DNA from: Cyanobium sp. FGCU6
GTDB taxonomy: Bacteria; Cyanobacteriota; Cyanobacteriia; PCC-6307; Cyanobiaceae
DNA: 64,000 bases
Direction of reading: 5' to 3'
Assembly: GCA_024958655.1 (NCBI GenBank)
Contig: JANWUR010000002.1
Span: 283,884-347,883, forward strand
Numbering within the stretch: position 1 is the stretch's first letter; each line of letters opens with the position of its first letter. Both the position numbers and the translations under genes were made by a program. Below the pieces are notes generated by a model that was not told the DNA's origin, searched no databases, and was given only the letters and a program-made list of their open reading frames with translations. Of this stretch, positions 17,306 through 27,800 are shown in pieces.

Positions 17306-18601
17306 TCAGCCGAGGCTGTCCACCACCACCGCCCAGCCCTTGCCGGGTGCATAGCGATAGGCACCGCCGCCGATGGGCTCCACCATCCAGCGCTTGCCGA
17401 AGTTCAGGCGGCTGAAACTCAGCCCCATCCCCTTGGCGTTGAGGGTGGTGCCATGGATCAGATCCGACTCACCCCAGGGGTCGTTCACCACCACCTGGGT
17501 GGGGGTGTGGCCATAGACGATCAGCCAATGCCCCGAGCCGGTGGGCCGATCGACAGGCCCGCGGTGGATGTAGCCGCAGGGGACGGGGATGCCGCGATTG
17601 ATCTGCTGCTCGATCAGCTGGAAATCTGCGTTCTGCACCAACCGGGCTGTGACGCCGTAGTGAGCCAGGGCACGGAGCTGGGCGCTGGCGTCGGTGGTGT
17701 CGCCAAAGCGCTGCACCACCGCCAGGTACTGGTCATCGCCATTGGCGCCCTTGAGCGTGCCGGGCTTGATCGTCTCCAGCAACATGGCGCAACTCGATGA
17801 GAAGCAGGTGCGGTCGCGCTGGGCCAGCTGGGCCGAGTCGCGCTGACTGAACCGGGGTACTCCCACCAGCGGGTTGGGATGGCGAATCACGCCTGCCCCG
17901 ACCGGGGGGTTGTTGTTCACCCGAATGGGGGATGCGCTCCAGAGCGCGGCCTCTGCCTTGCGCCGCCGCCGCAGGCCGGCCTCACTGGGGCCACCGGGAT
18001 TGACGTAAAGCATCAACGCCGCGGGGAGCTTCTCCAGCTCACCGGCCTGCAGCACCTTGGTGATGGTGGTGAACCCCTTGCTGCCGAACCAGGCCGGGCC
18101 GCAGTTGTAGGTGAACGACAGCAGTGCCGCCTGCTGGTTGTGGCCCAGCTCCGCCCAGCCAGGGATGCGCTGGGCCAGCAGCTGGGCGTCACGATTCAGT
18201 CGGCCGGCGAGCAGGGCATCGGCCAGCTCCTGGCTGATCCGATCGCCCTTCTTGACCGGTGCACCGTCGTTGTACGTGGTGCTGCCCCAGCCGATGGTCC
18301 AGGGCTCAGCGCCAGTCTCGGGATCGGGGTAGGCGGTGAGCTTGCAGCCCTCGAACTCCTTGACCAGGGGCATGGCCACCGCGACGCCCGCGGGGATCTC
18401 AGTGGGCGCCTTGGTCTCCACCACTGCCTTCCACAGGTCCCGCAGCTCACTGCCCTCAGCCAGCGCCTCGGGCTCGTGCTGCACCAACCGGTCCAGCACC
18501 GCCTGCAGCCAAGCCCGGTGATGGCTCTTGGCCGGGTCGTAGTGGCTGACGTAGTTGCTGGTGGGGATCGCAGGCTTCCCCTGCAGAGGCGACCTGCTCA
18601 T
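17306..18601 (-). CDS. Phage-type lysozyme (GH24) with C-terminal C39-like peptidase domain
   Basis: This protein of about 431 residues has an N-terminal leader of 70 residues, then a GH24 muramidase: KEFEGCKLTAYPDPETG (catalytic E84) and WTIGWGST, ending near residue 230 with NPGGPSEAGLRRRRKAEAAL. From about 260 to the end there is a C39/papain-like peptidase fold: TCFSSSCAMLLETIKPG (nucleophile Cys region), SGHWLIVYGHTP (His) and VVNDPWGE (Asn/Asp). The first half should cleave peptidoglycan glycan strands; the second may cut peptides or bind the wall. ATG 18601 is chosen because it overlaps the upstream stop by ATGA. It lies in a lysis-like module with two small membrane proteins. Confidence 0.85.
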   Translation of the reverse strand: MSRSPLQGKPAIPTSNYVSHYDPAKSHHRAWLQAVLDRLVQHEPEALAEGSELRDLWKAVVETKAPTEIPAGVAVAMPLVKEFEGCKLTAYPDPETGAEPWTIGWGSTTYNDGAPVKKGDRISQELADALLAGRLNRDAQLLAQRIPGWAELGHNQQAALLSFTYNCGPAWFGSKGFTTITKVLQAGELEKLPAALMLYVNPGGPSEAGLRRRRKAEAALWSASPIRVNNNPPVGAGVIRHPNPLVGVPRFSQRDSAQLAQRDRTCFSSSCAMLLETIKPGTLKGANGDDQYLAVVQRFGDTTDASAQLRALAHYGVTARLVQNADFQLIEQQINRGIPVPCGYIHRGPVDRPTGSGHWLIVYGHTPTQVVVNDPWGESDLIHGTTLNAKGMGLSFSRLNFGKRWMVEPIGGGAYRYAPGKGWAVVVDSLG

Positions 18602-18984
18602 GGCTGCCACCGCTCCAGATCGTCCGGCGACGCCCCGTCCAGCCAGGCCGAGAAGCCCTCATCGCCCATCTGCCCCACGGCGTGATCCGCTGCAGCCCGC
18701 GGGTCAAACAGGGCAAACAGCGGCTCCAGGTCGTCACTGGTCCAGCTCTCGCCGGTGAGGGTCTCCAGCTTCTGGCGCACCACCTGCTCGAGCTCGGCGC
18801 CGGAGCAGCGCTGCAGCAGCCCCGGCAGCAGGGGATCGAGCTGGCGGAACAGCACCGGCGCCGCCTTCAGGATGCGGCGCTGCACAAACCGCCGCGCCAG
18901 CGGTTTCACCATGGCCTCCAGGAGCCCAAGGGCCAGGAAGGCGACGGCCAGATCAAGCAGCCAGCGCATCGTCCCCGTCCTCAT
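18598..18984 (-). CDS. Small membrane-anchored protein of the lysis module
   Basis: Starting at ATG 18984 (or 18969) this is about 128 residues. One N-terminal hydrophobic segment (LLDLAVAFLALGLLEAM) is followed by a basic, helical soluble region and an acidic end. Its stop overlaps the lysozyme start by ATGA and its start lies inside the end of the preceding gene. The position fits a holin-accessory or spanin-like role, but the family was not recognised. Confidence 0.6.
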   Translation of the reverse strand: MRTGTMRWLLDLAVAFLALGLLEAMVKPLARRFVQRRILKAAPVLFRQLDPLLPGLLQRCSGAELEQVVRQKLETLTGESWTSDDLEPLFALFDPRAAADHAVGQMGDEGFSAWLDGASPDDLERWQP

Positions 18985-19321
18985 CGCTTGTGCCACTGCG
19001 GAACTGCCCGAGCCGGTTCCTGGGCGGCAGGTGCCGCACCGTTCCCGCCGGGATGCCGCCATCGGGGCCGCCGCCACCTGGACCTCGACCACCGGTTCCG
19101 GGGCCATGCCCCCGCCCGGAGTCCATGAAATAGGTGGCGGCCGACTGGCCCGCCAGGGCAATCGCCGGCAGGGCAAGAGCCCAGCGGCTCTCGCACAGGG
19201 CGATGTCCTTGGCGCGGATCTCGCAGACCCCCACAAAGGCCATCAGCGAGAGGATCTCAGCGCCGACCAGGGCCAGGATCGGGGCGGTGTTGCTGCTCAG
19301 TTGCGGTGGTGCCATCGGCAT
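18953..19321 (-). CDS. Small membrane protein, possible holin-like
   Basis: This 122-residue protein has two hydrophobic stretches (PILALVGAEILSLMAFVGV and ALALPAIALAGQSAATYF) and a Gly/Pro-rich hydrophilic tail. Two membrane segments with a charged tail just before a lysozyme gene suggests a holin, on position and topology only. The start is ATG 19321 or 19315. Confidence 0.6.
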   Translation of the reverse strand: MPMAPPQLSSNTAPILALVGAEILSLMAFVGVCEIRAKDIALCESRWALALPAIALAGQSAATYFMDSGRGHGPGTGGRGPGGGGPDGGIPAGTVRHLPPRNRLGQFRSGTSDEDGDDALAA

Positions 19322-19405
19322 CAGTGGGGCCGCCGCAGGCGAACCGGCCAGCCCTCCATGGGCCTTTGCCAGGCAGGCCCTTAGACCCAGCTGCAGGAAG
19401 GGGCC

Positions 19406-20035
19406 TCAGCCCCCACCTGCAAGCTGCTGGCGCAGGGCGGCGATGGCCTTCTTCTGGGCCCGCTGCACCGACATGGCGCTGATCTGGAGCCGCTCGGCTG
19501 CAGCGCGGAGCGACAGGCCCTCCAGGAGCGTGAGCCGCAGGGCCGTGGCCTGGGCCGCGGGCAGCTGCTCGACCAGCTGCTCCAGCGCCAGCTGCTGCTC
19601 GGCCTCGCTGGACCCCAGCTCGGGCTCAGGAGAGGCCAGCTGATCGAGCAGGCACGGCTCGCCATCACCGCTGGCATCGAGGCTGAGGTGCCCCAGCGGG
19701 CACTGGCCCTGCTCATGCAGCCGGCGCGGCACGCGCACCAGCCGCACCCGATCGCGCAGATGGTGCTGCAGGGCCCCGGTGATGCAGCGGCGCAGATAGG
19801 GCGCTGGCGGATCGCCTGCTCTGCAGCGGGGGGCGGAGCGAACCAGGGCCTCACGGGCCACCTGGATCAGATCCTCCCGCTCCACCAGCGGGAACAGGCG
19901 CCGGGCGGTGGCGTAAGCCAGGGCATCAGCCAGGGGCAGGTGCTCCAGCACCAGGGCATTGCGGGCCTTGAGGGCAGAACGGCTGAGAACCGGCGACTGC
20001 TGCTGGCGGCGAGGAGGGGAAGCGAGGGAAGCCAT
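19406..20035 (-). CDS. Small sigma-70-like factor, phage or mobile-element type
   Basis: This 209-residue protein has a region-2-like helix set around residues 28-105 (ALKARNALVLEHLPLADAL, EDLIQVAREALVRSA, YLRRCITGALQHHLRDRVRL). A region-4 helix-turn-helix lies at the end (EGLSLRAAAERLQISAMSVQ and AQKKAIAALRQQL). Regions 1 and 3 are missing or minimal. It would direct RNA polymerase to a limited set of promoters, plausibly those of the neighbouring lysis and tail genes. ATG 20035 is the first start inside the conserved part. Confidence 0.8.
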   Translation of the reverse strand: MASLASPPRRQQQSPVLSRSALKARNALVLEHLPLADALAYATARRLFPLVEREDLIQVAREALVRSAPRCRAGDPPAPYLRRCITGALQHHLRDRVRLVRVPRRLHEQGQCPLGHLSLDASGDGEPCLLDQLASPEPELGSSEAEQQLALEQLVEQLPAAQATALRLTLLEGLSLRAAAERLQISAMSVQRAQKKAIAALRQQLAGGG

Positions 20036-20336
20036 CTGGAGGACGGCGGAGAACCCCACCCCCACCGGCCGGCCGTAGCGCCGTGGCAAGGACGCCCCCC
20101 TGGGGGCGCATGGCCTGATCCTTGACGCGGCGCGAGGACTGGCCGACGGATGCGGTGGGTGCGCGCCGGGCCGGCGGCGACTCGACACCCCACTCAGCAA
20201 CCAGGGCAGGCCCCAGAGCCACAGATGCCGCATGACGACTCACCTGATCCGTATTCGTTCCGCCTCCCTGTCCAGTCGGAGGAGAACGGCGCTTCGGCCG
20301 AAGACGAAAGAATCCGAATCCGAAAGGAAGAGTGTG
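20036..20336. other. Intergenic stretch, no gene seen
   Basis: The 300 bases between the sigma factor gene and the end of the res gene contain no convincing frame, tRNA or repeat. It is the junction between the phage-like module and the defence operon. Confidence 0.5.
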
Positions 20337-23078
20337 CTACTCGCGCGAATCACCCTGGGTATAGCTATTGGGCAACCCGAGCAGGGTCATGTTGTCGGCA
20401 ATCACATCGTGGGAAATCAACAGGTAACGCCATGGCTTGCCGTTGTGTGCCTGCTCGTGGATGGAGGCGTGGCTACACCACAGGACTGCTGCGCGAGCTT
20501 TGGCAAGGACGGTGGCATCGTTCACCTGATCCGCTCGCTTGGGTTCACATAGCAACTTTTCTGTCTGTGTTTCGACAACAAAGTCGGGCTCGTAGTTGCT
20601 GTCCCTGCCGTATCGAATCTGGAAGACGCCCTTGCCAGGCTTGAACCACTTCTCAACAATGGTGTCCCTTTCGAGAAGGCTGGCGAAGCGGCGCTCGGGG
20701 TCGCTATCAAATTTTTGCGTGGGATAAAGGCACTTGTCAAAAAAGCCGAAGAGCATGTTACGGATGTTGCTCTTGTCCTCGACGGGGATTTTGTGATCGC
20801 GCACCACTGCGTCGGCTGGAGCGGCAAACGCTTGCGGGCGCACCTCACTAAAGCCCTGGCTGACCACAACCTCATAACTAGACGCCTGCTCCCACGCGTG
20901 ATTTTGCATCTGTTCGTGAATCAGCGAACAGATCCGGCGTTGGTGGAACGTCAGGACATTTTTGATTTTCGAGTCTTCCTGCAAATAACCGCGCAGGCGA
21001 GCAATGAATTGGGACGACAGATCGTAAAGCAGGTCTGCCTGCTCATCATAATTGATATCATCAAAGTCGATCAGGCCACGAACAATGTAGTCTTCCAGAC
21101 GCTCCTCCTCGAATCCACCCTCCAAGGCACCGATCGTTTCCCGTGTTTCGCTGGCCAGATGCTGGATCAGGATGTCTTGGGAAACAGGTTGCAAGGTAAC
21201 ATTGGCAATGTCAAGCTGGAAGGGATTGAAGCCTGCTGTGACAGTGCCCTGGGGCAATACGAGGACGCGAGGGATGGCAATCGTGTGCTGAATGTAGACC
21301 GCTGTCGTCTCTTTGACGACGGCTTCGATCTTGGCAGGATCTATGCCTGGCAGCAGCTCATGCTGCCCACTGTTAAGACGTGCCTGGACCTCTTGCACAA
21401 TTGCCTGCTGGACCCCTGTGCTCGCCAAGGCTACGGGGCCCGGAACGGACTTGCTGTCACGGCACACCTTGCGGATTGCGTCCAGTGCCAGCTGGGCCGT
21501 GCGCTGCTCAGCTGGATTAGTGAAGCGTGGTTTAGGTCCATCAACGGCTTGGACTGTTCCATTCGATGGAGGAGTGTCTCCAGCGGTGGAGCTTGTCTCT
21601 GCTGACCCCTTCTCCGAATTCGCTGAGACGCCCAGGATGCCAGCGTAGTTAGGGTTGACGACAACGGTTTTGGTTGGCTTGTCGGGAATGTCTTTGCCGA
21701 TCGCGACGACATTGAATGTGTATCCGCCCCTATTGGCCTCATCGACAATGTCCTGAAAACGGTCGTGAGCGACGATGGTGAGGCGATCGACAGCAGCAAC
21801 ACCAGTGCGCTTGCCATAAGGAAGCCGCAGGCCGCGCCCGATCGATTGCTCGACGAGGGTGCGTGAGTCCGCTGCTCGTAATGGCACGATTGTGTAGAGG
21901 TTGGTGACATCCCAGCCCTCTTTGAGCATATTCACATGCACAACGATCTCAGTTGGCTCGTCGGAATGTTCAACAGCAAGCAAGCGTTCCACATTCTCAT
22001 CCTTCTCAGCTCCTCTTTGGCCTGAGTGCACTTGAATGGCACGCCCTCGGTAGTGTCCGTCGAAGAATGACTCGTCTTCAATCAGGCTGAAGATTTCATT
22101 GGCATGGTTGGTGTCACGGGCGATGACAAGAAGAAAAGGCTTGACACGTCGAACGGCATTTTGCTGGGCGTATACCTCAAGCTCAACTTTGGTAGCCTCA
22201 TGAATGCGAATCCCATCCTCCAGCTTCAGTCGCTCCAGCGCCGCTGGCTCCATAGCGGCGGCGTTGAAGTCTTGGCGGGTGGCTACTGCAGGTTCTTTGA
22301 CATAGCCATCCTTCATTGCCGACGAGAGGGGATAGTCAAAAATGATATTCTTAAAGCGAGTGATCGAGCTACCCCTCTCAACCTGCGGTGTGGCGGTGAG
22401 CTCTAGGCCCATCACAGGCTTCAGAGCTTCGATGGACTGCATGCTCGCCAAAGCCCGATAGCGGTGGGCTTCATCCATGATCATGACCAGGTCATCTAGC
22501 TCTGATAGGTATTCAAAATAGGATTGTCCGAGATATTCAGAAAGGCGCCAAGCCTTGCGGGTCTCCTGAGAGCGAGTATTGAACTTGGCGATATTGAATA
22601 GGTTGATCACGACGTCATCGAAACCTGCTCGATCCATTTCAATCTGGAATGGGATCTCGTAGGTCTCTCCGGTTACCAACGTGGGTGGCTTAACGGCAAA
22701 CTCTGAAATTCCTTGAAAAACATACTTTGGTGTATTCGGCGTGAAGTCAGTGATCAGCTTCTTGTAGATCGTGAGATTGGGCGCCAGCACGAAGAAGTGA
22801 CGAATACCATGAGCCACGAACAGATAGGTGATGAAGGCACCCATCAACCGAGTCTTGCCAACACCCGTTGCCAAGGCAAAGCAGAGACTCGGGAAGGAGG
22901 CCTCGAAATCCTCAATGCTGTTGAAGCCCGAACGAATCGTTGCCAACGACGCATTGAGGTCTGGATTCTTGTGCGGCTTGGCCAGCTCCATCACCTGGTG
23001 CAGGATGTCCAGGGATTGCCGCTGCGGTGTGCGCAGGCTGAGGCGAGAGCTGATGCTGTTCACATGGCTGGCCATCAC
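20337..23078 (-). CDS. res: Type III restriction (Res)-like helicase-nuclease
   Basis: This 913-residue SF2 helicase has ATGVGKT (70-76), MDEAHRYR (DEAH 202-205), ELTATPQ, and VEQSIGRGLRLPYGKRTG, a motif VI wording characteristic of type III Res subunits. The C-terminus has a PD-(D/E)xK nuclease: YEPDFVVE (D832) and LLCEPK (E845, K847). It should translocate on DNA and cut when partnered by the methyltransferase encoded just upstream. The start is GTG 23078, giving a GTGA overlap with the methyltransferase stop; an ATG follows at once. It is the last gene of a four-gene operon with AT content above that of its neighbours. Confidence 0.9.
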   Translation of the reverse strand: MMASHVNSISSRLSLRTPQRQSLDILHQVMELAKPHKNPDLNASLATIRSGFNSIEDFEASFPSLCFALATGVGKTRLMGAFITYLFVAHGIRHFFVLAPNLTIYKKLITDFTPNTPKYVFQGISEFAVKPPTLVTGETYEIPFQIEMDRAGFDDVVINLFNIAKFNTRSQETRKAWRLSEYLGQSYFEYLSELDDLVMIMDEAHRYRALASMQSIEALKPVMGLELTATPQVERGSSITRFKNIIFDYPLSSAMKDGYVKEPAVATRQDFNAAAMEPAALERLKLEDGIRIHEATKVELEVYAQQNAVRRVKPFLLVIARDTNHANEIFSLIEDESFFDGHYRGRAIQVHSGQRGAEKDENVERLLAVEHSDEPTEIVVHVNMLKEGWDVTNLYTIVPLRAADSRTLVEQSIGRGLRLPYGKRTGVAAVDRLTIVAHDRFQDIVDEANRGGYTFNVVAIGKDIPDKPTKTVVVNPNYAGILGVSANSEKGSAETSSTAGDTPPSNGTVQAVDGPKPRFTNPAEQRTAQLALDAIRKVCRDSKSVPGPVALASTGVQQAIVQEVQARLNSGQHELLPGIDPAKIEAVVKETTAVYIQHTIAIPRVLVLPQGTVTAGFNPFQLDIANVTLQPVSQDILIQHLASETRETIGALEGGFEEERLEDYIVRGLIDFDDINYDEQADLLYDLSSQFIARLRGYLQEDSKIKNVLTFHQRRICSLIHEQMQNHAWEQASSYEVVVSQGFSEVRPQAFAAPADAVVRDHKIPVEDKSNIRNMLFGFFDKCLYPTQKFDSDPERRFASLLERDTIVEKWFKPGKGVFQIRYGRDSNYEPDFVVETQTEKLLCEPKRADQVNDATVLAKARAAVLWCSHASIHEQAHNGKPWRYLLISHDVIADNMTLLGLPNSYTQGDSRE

Positions 23079-24853
23079 GCGTCTCCTCCTTGATCGAGAG
23101 TGGCAAAGAGAGGTAGCTCTTGCATCGTTGAACTTCGGCGCCTTTGCCCAGCTCGCCTAGTGGCAGGTCGAGGTGTCACCACCTCGGCAGTGTCGTCAGG
23201 GGACGCAATGCCTACGGCGGAGTCCTCATTGCTTGTATCGGTTTCAGGCTCAGGATCCGACAGGGAATTGACATTGAGGCTGTAGTCGTCCCGGTCCCAC
23301 TCGCAGCGATGCAGCACAGCCTGGGGAATCTTCTTGAGGGTGAGATTAGTAAATTCATCGGGTTTAGCCCGAAAAGCCGAGCAGCAGATCAGAAGGGTGC
23401 GCTCATCGCCCACCTGATCGCTGATGAATTGCAACTGTTCCCGGCCTAGATTCTGGGTGGTGACATAGATTAGATCCGTCTCGGTTGACTGACCATGGAT
23501 CCAGAAAACAGCAGGATCCGGTGCATAGCGAAACCCCTCAAGCTTGCACATTGCTTCGGCGAGCATCTCGGGATTGTAATTCTTGCTAACAACCCAGTTT
23601 CCCCACTTATCCTTCTCAAGTAGTGAAGAAGCGAGTCGACAAAACCTAAAACCGCCGCCTCCGGGCCAACTGTAAGTAGCCGTAACCCCTCCATGATCCG
23701 AGCCATCAATAACCTTCTTCAGCCTCGGCACGCAATGGGTTACTGCATGTTGATGAATCTCGATCCCGATCCATTTTCTACGCAACTTATGTGCGACTGC
23801 TGCGGTTGTCCCGGATCCTAGAAATGAGTCAAGAATAACATCACCTTGATTGGATGCGATCTGGATTATGCGAGCGATGAGGCGTTCGGGTTTTGGCGTG
23901 GGAAATGGGTCTTCAGGGAATAGAGCTATACTCTCAAGTCGTGCTTTCCTGGTTTGATCCACGTCGTCCGCTAGCCAAAGGGTTGTAGGTACAAGTGATT
24001 CAGGTGCCTGAGTACGAAACCGCTTGAGCTTGGGAAACTTGTAGTTACCAGTTTTTCCCCACCATAGAAGGTTTTCGTTGCCATGCTGATGGCAAACCTC
24101 GCGGCTGTAGGCCCAGACTCTATTTCTTCGAGGCCATATCTCTTGGCCTGTAAATGGGTGAACGATGGGATAATAGAGATTTGGCCGCTCCTCGGCAGAC
24201 TTTGCACATTTATAGTCTCCTTCGCGCCATGGCCCCCTGGGATCATCATCGGGGTTTGAATAGGCCGTTTCCGATGCGGCAGTGCGCGGAAGACCATTGA
24301 GCCTGAGCGATTCCTTGTCTTTTGCAAAAACAAGCAAGTGATCGTGAGACGACGAGAAAAATAGTGCATCATTCCTCGCGCTAGTGGTTTTCTGCCATAT
24401 GACGTTTGCGACGAAGTTTAATCTCCCGAATACCTCATCTAGGAGGACCTTGAGGTAGTGAGCCTCAGAATCATCTACAAATACCCATAGTGACCCTGTG
24501 GTCGCTAGCAGGTTTCGCATCACCAACAGCCTCTCTCTCATGAGTGAAAGCCACAATGAATGCTCAATCCCATCATCGTAGTGTGAAAATGCAGAGCCTG
24601 TATTGTATGGAGGATCTATGCAAATACACTGAACTCTCTCAGCATGACCGGCTTCGAGCGCCTTTAGCGCCAAGAGGTTGTCGCCGTTGATTAGGATGTT
24701 GTCGTGATATCCTTCGCTTGCACTGCCTGCTCCCGCACGATAGGATAAATCTGGGTCTTCAAGAAGAATCCTTGGCTCTAACCGCGGGCTGTTGTCCTTG
24801 CCAATCCAGGTGAGTTCCAGCCGTGTGTGCTTCGCTGCCATGGGAGAGTTCAA
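23075..24853 (-). CDS. mod: Beta-class DNA adenine methyltransferase (type III Mod-like)
   Basis: This 592-residue enzyme has motif IV DPPY (80-83) before motif I DSFLGSGTT (342-350), the order of beta-class N6-adenine methyltransferases. LLATTGSLWVFVDD and GIEIHQHAV support this. The central 180-residue insert and C-terminal 200 residues probably recognise the target sequence. It should methylate the host copy of the site attacked by the Res protein. The start is TTG 24853 in a TTGA overlap with the SNF2 gene stop; ATG 24841 is an alternative. Confidence 0.9.
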   Translation of the reverse strand: MNSPMAAKHTRLELTWIGKDNSPRLEPRILLEDPDLSYRAGAGSASEGYHDNILINGDNLLALKALEAGHAERVQCICIDPPYNTGSAFSHYDDGIEHSLWLSLMRERLLVMRNLLATTGSLWVFVDDSEAHYLKVLLDEVFGRLNFVANVIWQKTTSARNDALFFSSSHDHLLVFAKDKESLRLNGLPRTAASETAYSNPDDDPRGPWREGDYKCAKSAEERPNLYYPIVHPFTGQEIWPRRNRVWAYSREVCHQHGNENLLWWGKTGNYKFPKLKRFRTQAPESLVPTTLWLADDVDQTRKARLESIALFPEDPFPTPKPERLIARIIQIASNQGDVILDSFLGSGTTAAVAHKLRRKWIGIEIHQHAVTHCVPRLKKVIDGSDHGGVTATYSWPGGGGFRFCRLASSLLEKDKWGNWVVSKNYNPEMLAEAMCKLEGFRYAPDPAVFWIHGQSTETDLIYVTTQNLGREQLQFISDQVGDERTLLICCSAFRAKPDEFTNLTLKKIPQAVLHRCEWDRDDYSLNVNSLSDPEPETDTSNEDSAVGIASPDDTAEVVTPRPATRRAGQRRRSSTMQELPLFATLDQGGDA

Positions 24854-27800
24854 AAGCTGCTGACCTGAGGGAGCTGCCAGCGCACCGTGAACAGTGTGTC
24901 ACGGTCGGTGCTGGTCTGCAGTTGGCGTTCGATGTCGTCAATCAACCTGCTTCTTTGATTGTCGATCTCGTCCTGCGCGTCGAAGAGTTGGCGTCGCTTG
25001 CTATGGAGCTGCTGTTCCAGTGATTTGATTCGTTTCTGAGCCTCCAGCTTTTCGGCCAGCACTACTTTGGTTTTGGCCTCCTTGCGTACGGCTTTGATCT
25101 CTACGTTGAGCTGCTTGATGTCGTTCTCCAAAGATAGCTTCATGTCATCAGCCCAGCGATCTAATTTGTCGACCTCTTCCTCAAAATACTCACTGTTGCG
25201 TGCCTCAATCTCAGCTAGCTTGGCCGCGTGCTGCCGGGCCAGCAACGTTTCCAGCTGCTCTGAGCTCTCTTCACTGATCGTCGTCACCTGCCCAACGCGG
25301 GCGGGTAGATTCAGCAGCCGGTCGCACCATCCCGCATCCAGTGCCTCGACGGCACACTCACCCTTCAAGCCAGCATCGGCAACGGCTGCCACTAGCAGAT
25401 GTTCCTCCGTGTCCACCCCCTTCACGGTGATCTTCGTGGCACGCAGCCAGCCGCTCTGGGCCTGGCGTTCCGCAAGGATCGCCACAGGTGCGCCATAGGC
25501 CTCGTAGTCGAAGACGACTTCGCTGCAGTCCATGGGCCGCGCCATGGCTGTTTCAATCAGCTGCTGCGCCAGCGGGTGATCGGTGCGGAAGAAGTGATCG
25601 CCCCGCTCCTCGGCCTCCTTCCAATCGAACAGATAGTGACCTGTGGGACCCAGTGGAGGGCCACTGGGCCGGTAGTTGAAGCCGGCCTCCGTGGCCGAAA
25701 ACTCCGCTTCACTCCCCAACTCTTCTCGGGCTAAGGCCAGCAACCGCCTGCCTCGCTCATCAAGAGCAGCTCGTGCTTCGTCTCGGTGCACCTTCAGGCG
25801 TTCTTGCACCTCCTCATCGAAGTGTTCGAGCACAAACTGCCGCGTCTCTTGCAGGCGATCCTGGATTTGCTGCTCCAGATCCAGCTGCAGCTGGCTGAAT
25901 GCCTTTGTGATGGCGTCCTGGCTGCGGCAATCCTGATAGATCTCGGCGATTCGCCGTTCAATGTCCACTCCGGATTCCAAGGCGCCAAGAACCTGATCGC
26001 TGGCACCAAACACACCGTCGAAGAGGTGAAACTTCTCAGCCAGCAGTTCATAGATGCGTTGATCGGCTGCGTTTTTCTGATTCAGGAAATTCACAACCAC
26101 CACATCATGCTTCTGGCCATATCGGTGGCAGCGACCGATCCGCTGTTCGATTCGTTGCGGATTCCAAGGGAGGTCGTAGTTGACCACCAGTGAGCAGAAC
26201 TGAAGATTCACGCCCTCGGCCGCGGCCTCGGTGGCAACCAGAATCGTGGCACGGTCGCGAAACTCTTCGACGATTGCCGCTTTGACATCTACCGCCTGGC
26301 TGCCCGTAATGAAGTCTTGCCCTTGATGGCGCTCCAGCCATTGCTTATAGATCAACTTGGATCGGTTGTCCTTGTTGTCGCCGTTCAAGATGACAACCTT
26401 GCCTTCATAGCCAGATCGCTCCAGTAGCTCGAACAGATAGCTCTGCGTGCGTTGCGATTCGGTGAACACCACCGCCTTCTGTGCGCCTCCAAGTGCTGCG
26501 GCTTTGGGGAAGGCGGCCGCCAAGGCCTCGACCAGGGCATCGCCTTTTGCATTCCAATTGATGGTTTCCGCCAGCGCTACAAATCCTTCAAGCTCTTTGA
26601 TCTCCTCGTTCAGCAGTTCGGGATCGGAGATGGCCTCATCCTCTGACGGGATGGCGGATTCCTCGTCGCCCTCCCATTCATCACTGGTTTCGCCAAGGCT
26701 CTCGTAGTCAGGGATAAATGATGCATCGCCGTCTTCGGCCACGGCATCAGTAGAAGCGCCGGTGCTACGTTTCTTTAGCAGCCGATTAAGGAGACCCCGC
26801 AGGGTCTTGGCAATCGCAAAGCTGGAGGATGCAAGCAGCTTGCGTAGCACCATCGTCATCAGGGTACGCTGCGCATTCGGCAGTGCATACAGCACCTCTC
26901 GCTGCAGATAGGTGGAGACACCCTCGTAGAGCTTTTGTTCCGCCTCGCTGGGGTGAAACTCCCAGGTGAGTGGGATGCGCTGTGTGAATTTGATGTATTC
27001 CAACACCTGCCTGCGCAGGGTGCGCTGACACACCGGAAGCAGCCGCACCCGTAATTCAGCATTGCGAGATTCTTCGTTATCTGTCATGACAAACTGTTCA
27101 CGGAACGACAGCTGATCTCCGAAAATATGTGGATCGATGAAGCTCACCAAGCCATAGAGCTCCATCAACGAGTTCTGAAGTGGCGTGGCCGTCAGCATCA
27201 CCTTGGTGTAAGGCCGCAAAGCCTGCATCAAGGTCTGCGCCATCTTGTTGCTCTTCTTGTAAACATTGCGGAGCCTGTGTGCTTCGTCAATGATCACGAG
27301 ATCCCACGGGTAACTCGTAACGGCCGCTGATCGATTAGCGGCAAAGTGGTACGAGCAGACCACGATGCGATCCTCTTGCTGGAACGGGTTAGCCTGTCCT
27401 GCTTTGGCGATCTTCTTGGAACTGGTGGCATCGAGAACCACGGCGGGAAGATGAAACTTCTCCTCCAGCTCCTGGGCCCACTGTTTTCTCAGGGTTGCAG
27501 GAACGATCACCAGAATGCGACGCCTTCGCTCAGCCCAGTATTGGGACAGCACGAGGCCAGCTTCGATCGTCTTGCCCAGTCCGACCTCGTCGGCGAGGAT
27601 CACACCCTTGGAAAAAGGGGATCGAACTGCGAACAGTGCTGCATCCACCTGATGGGGATTCAGGTCGACGCGTGCGTTTGAGATCGCCCCTGACAACTGG
27701 TTGATCGAACCACCCGCTGAGCGCAGCGCCAGTTGTGTCGCCCAGTACTTGCTTTGGAAGGGCGTTGCTGAGGTCACACGAGACTGTCTGGTGTTCATTG

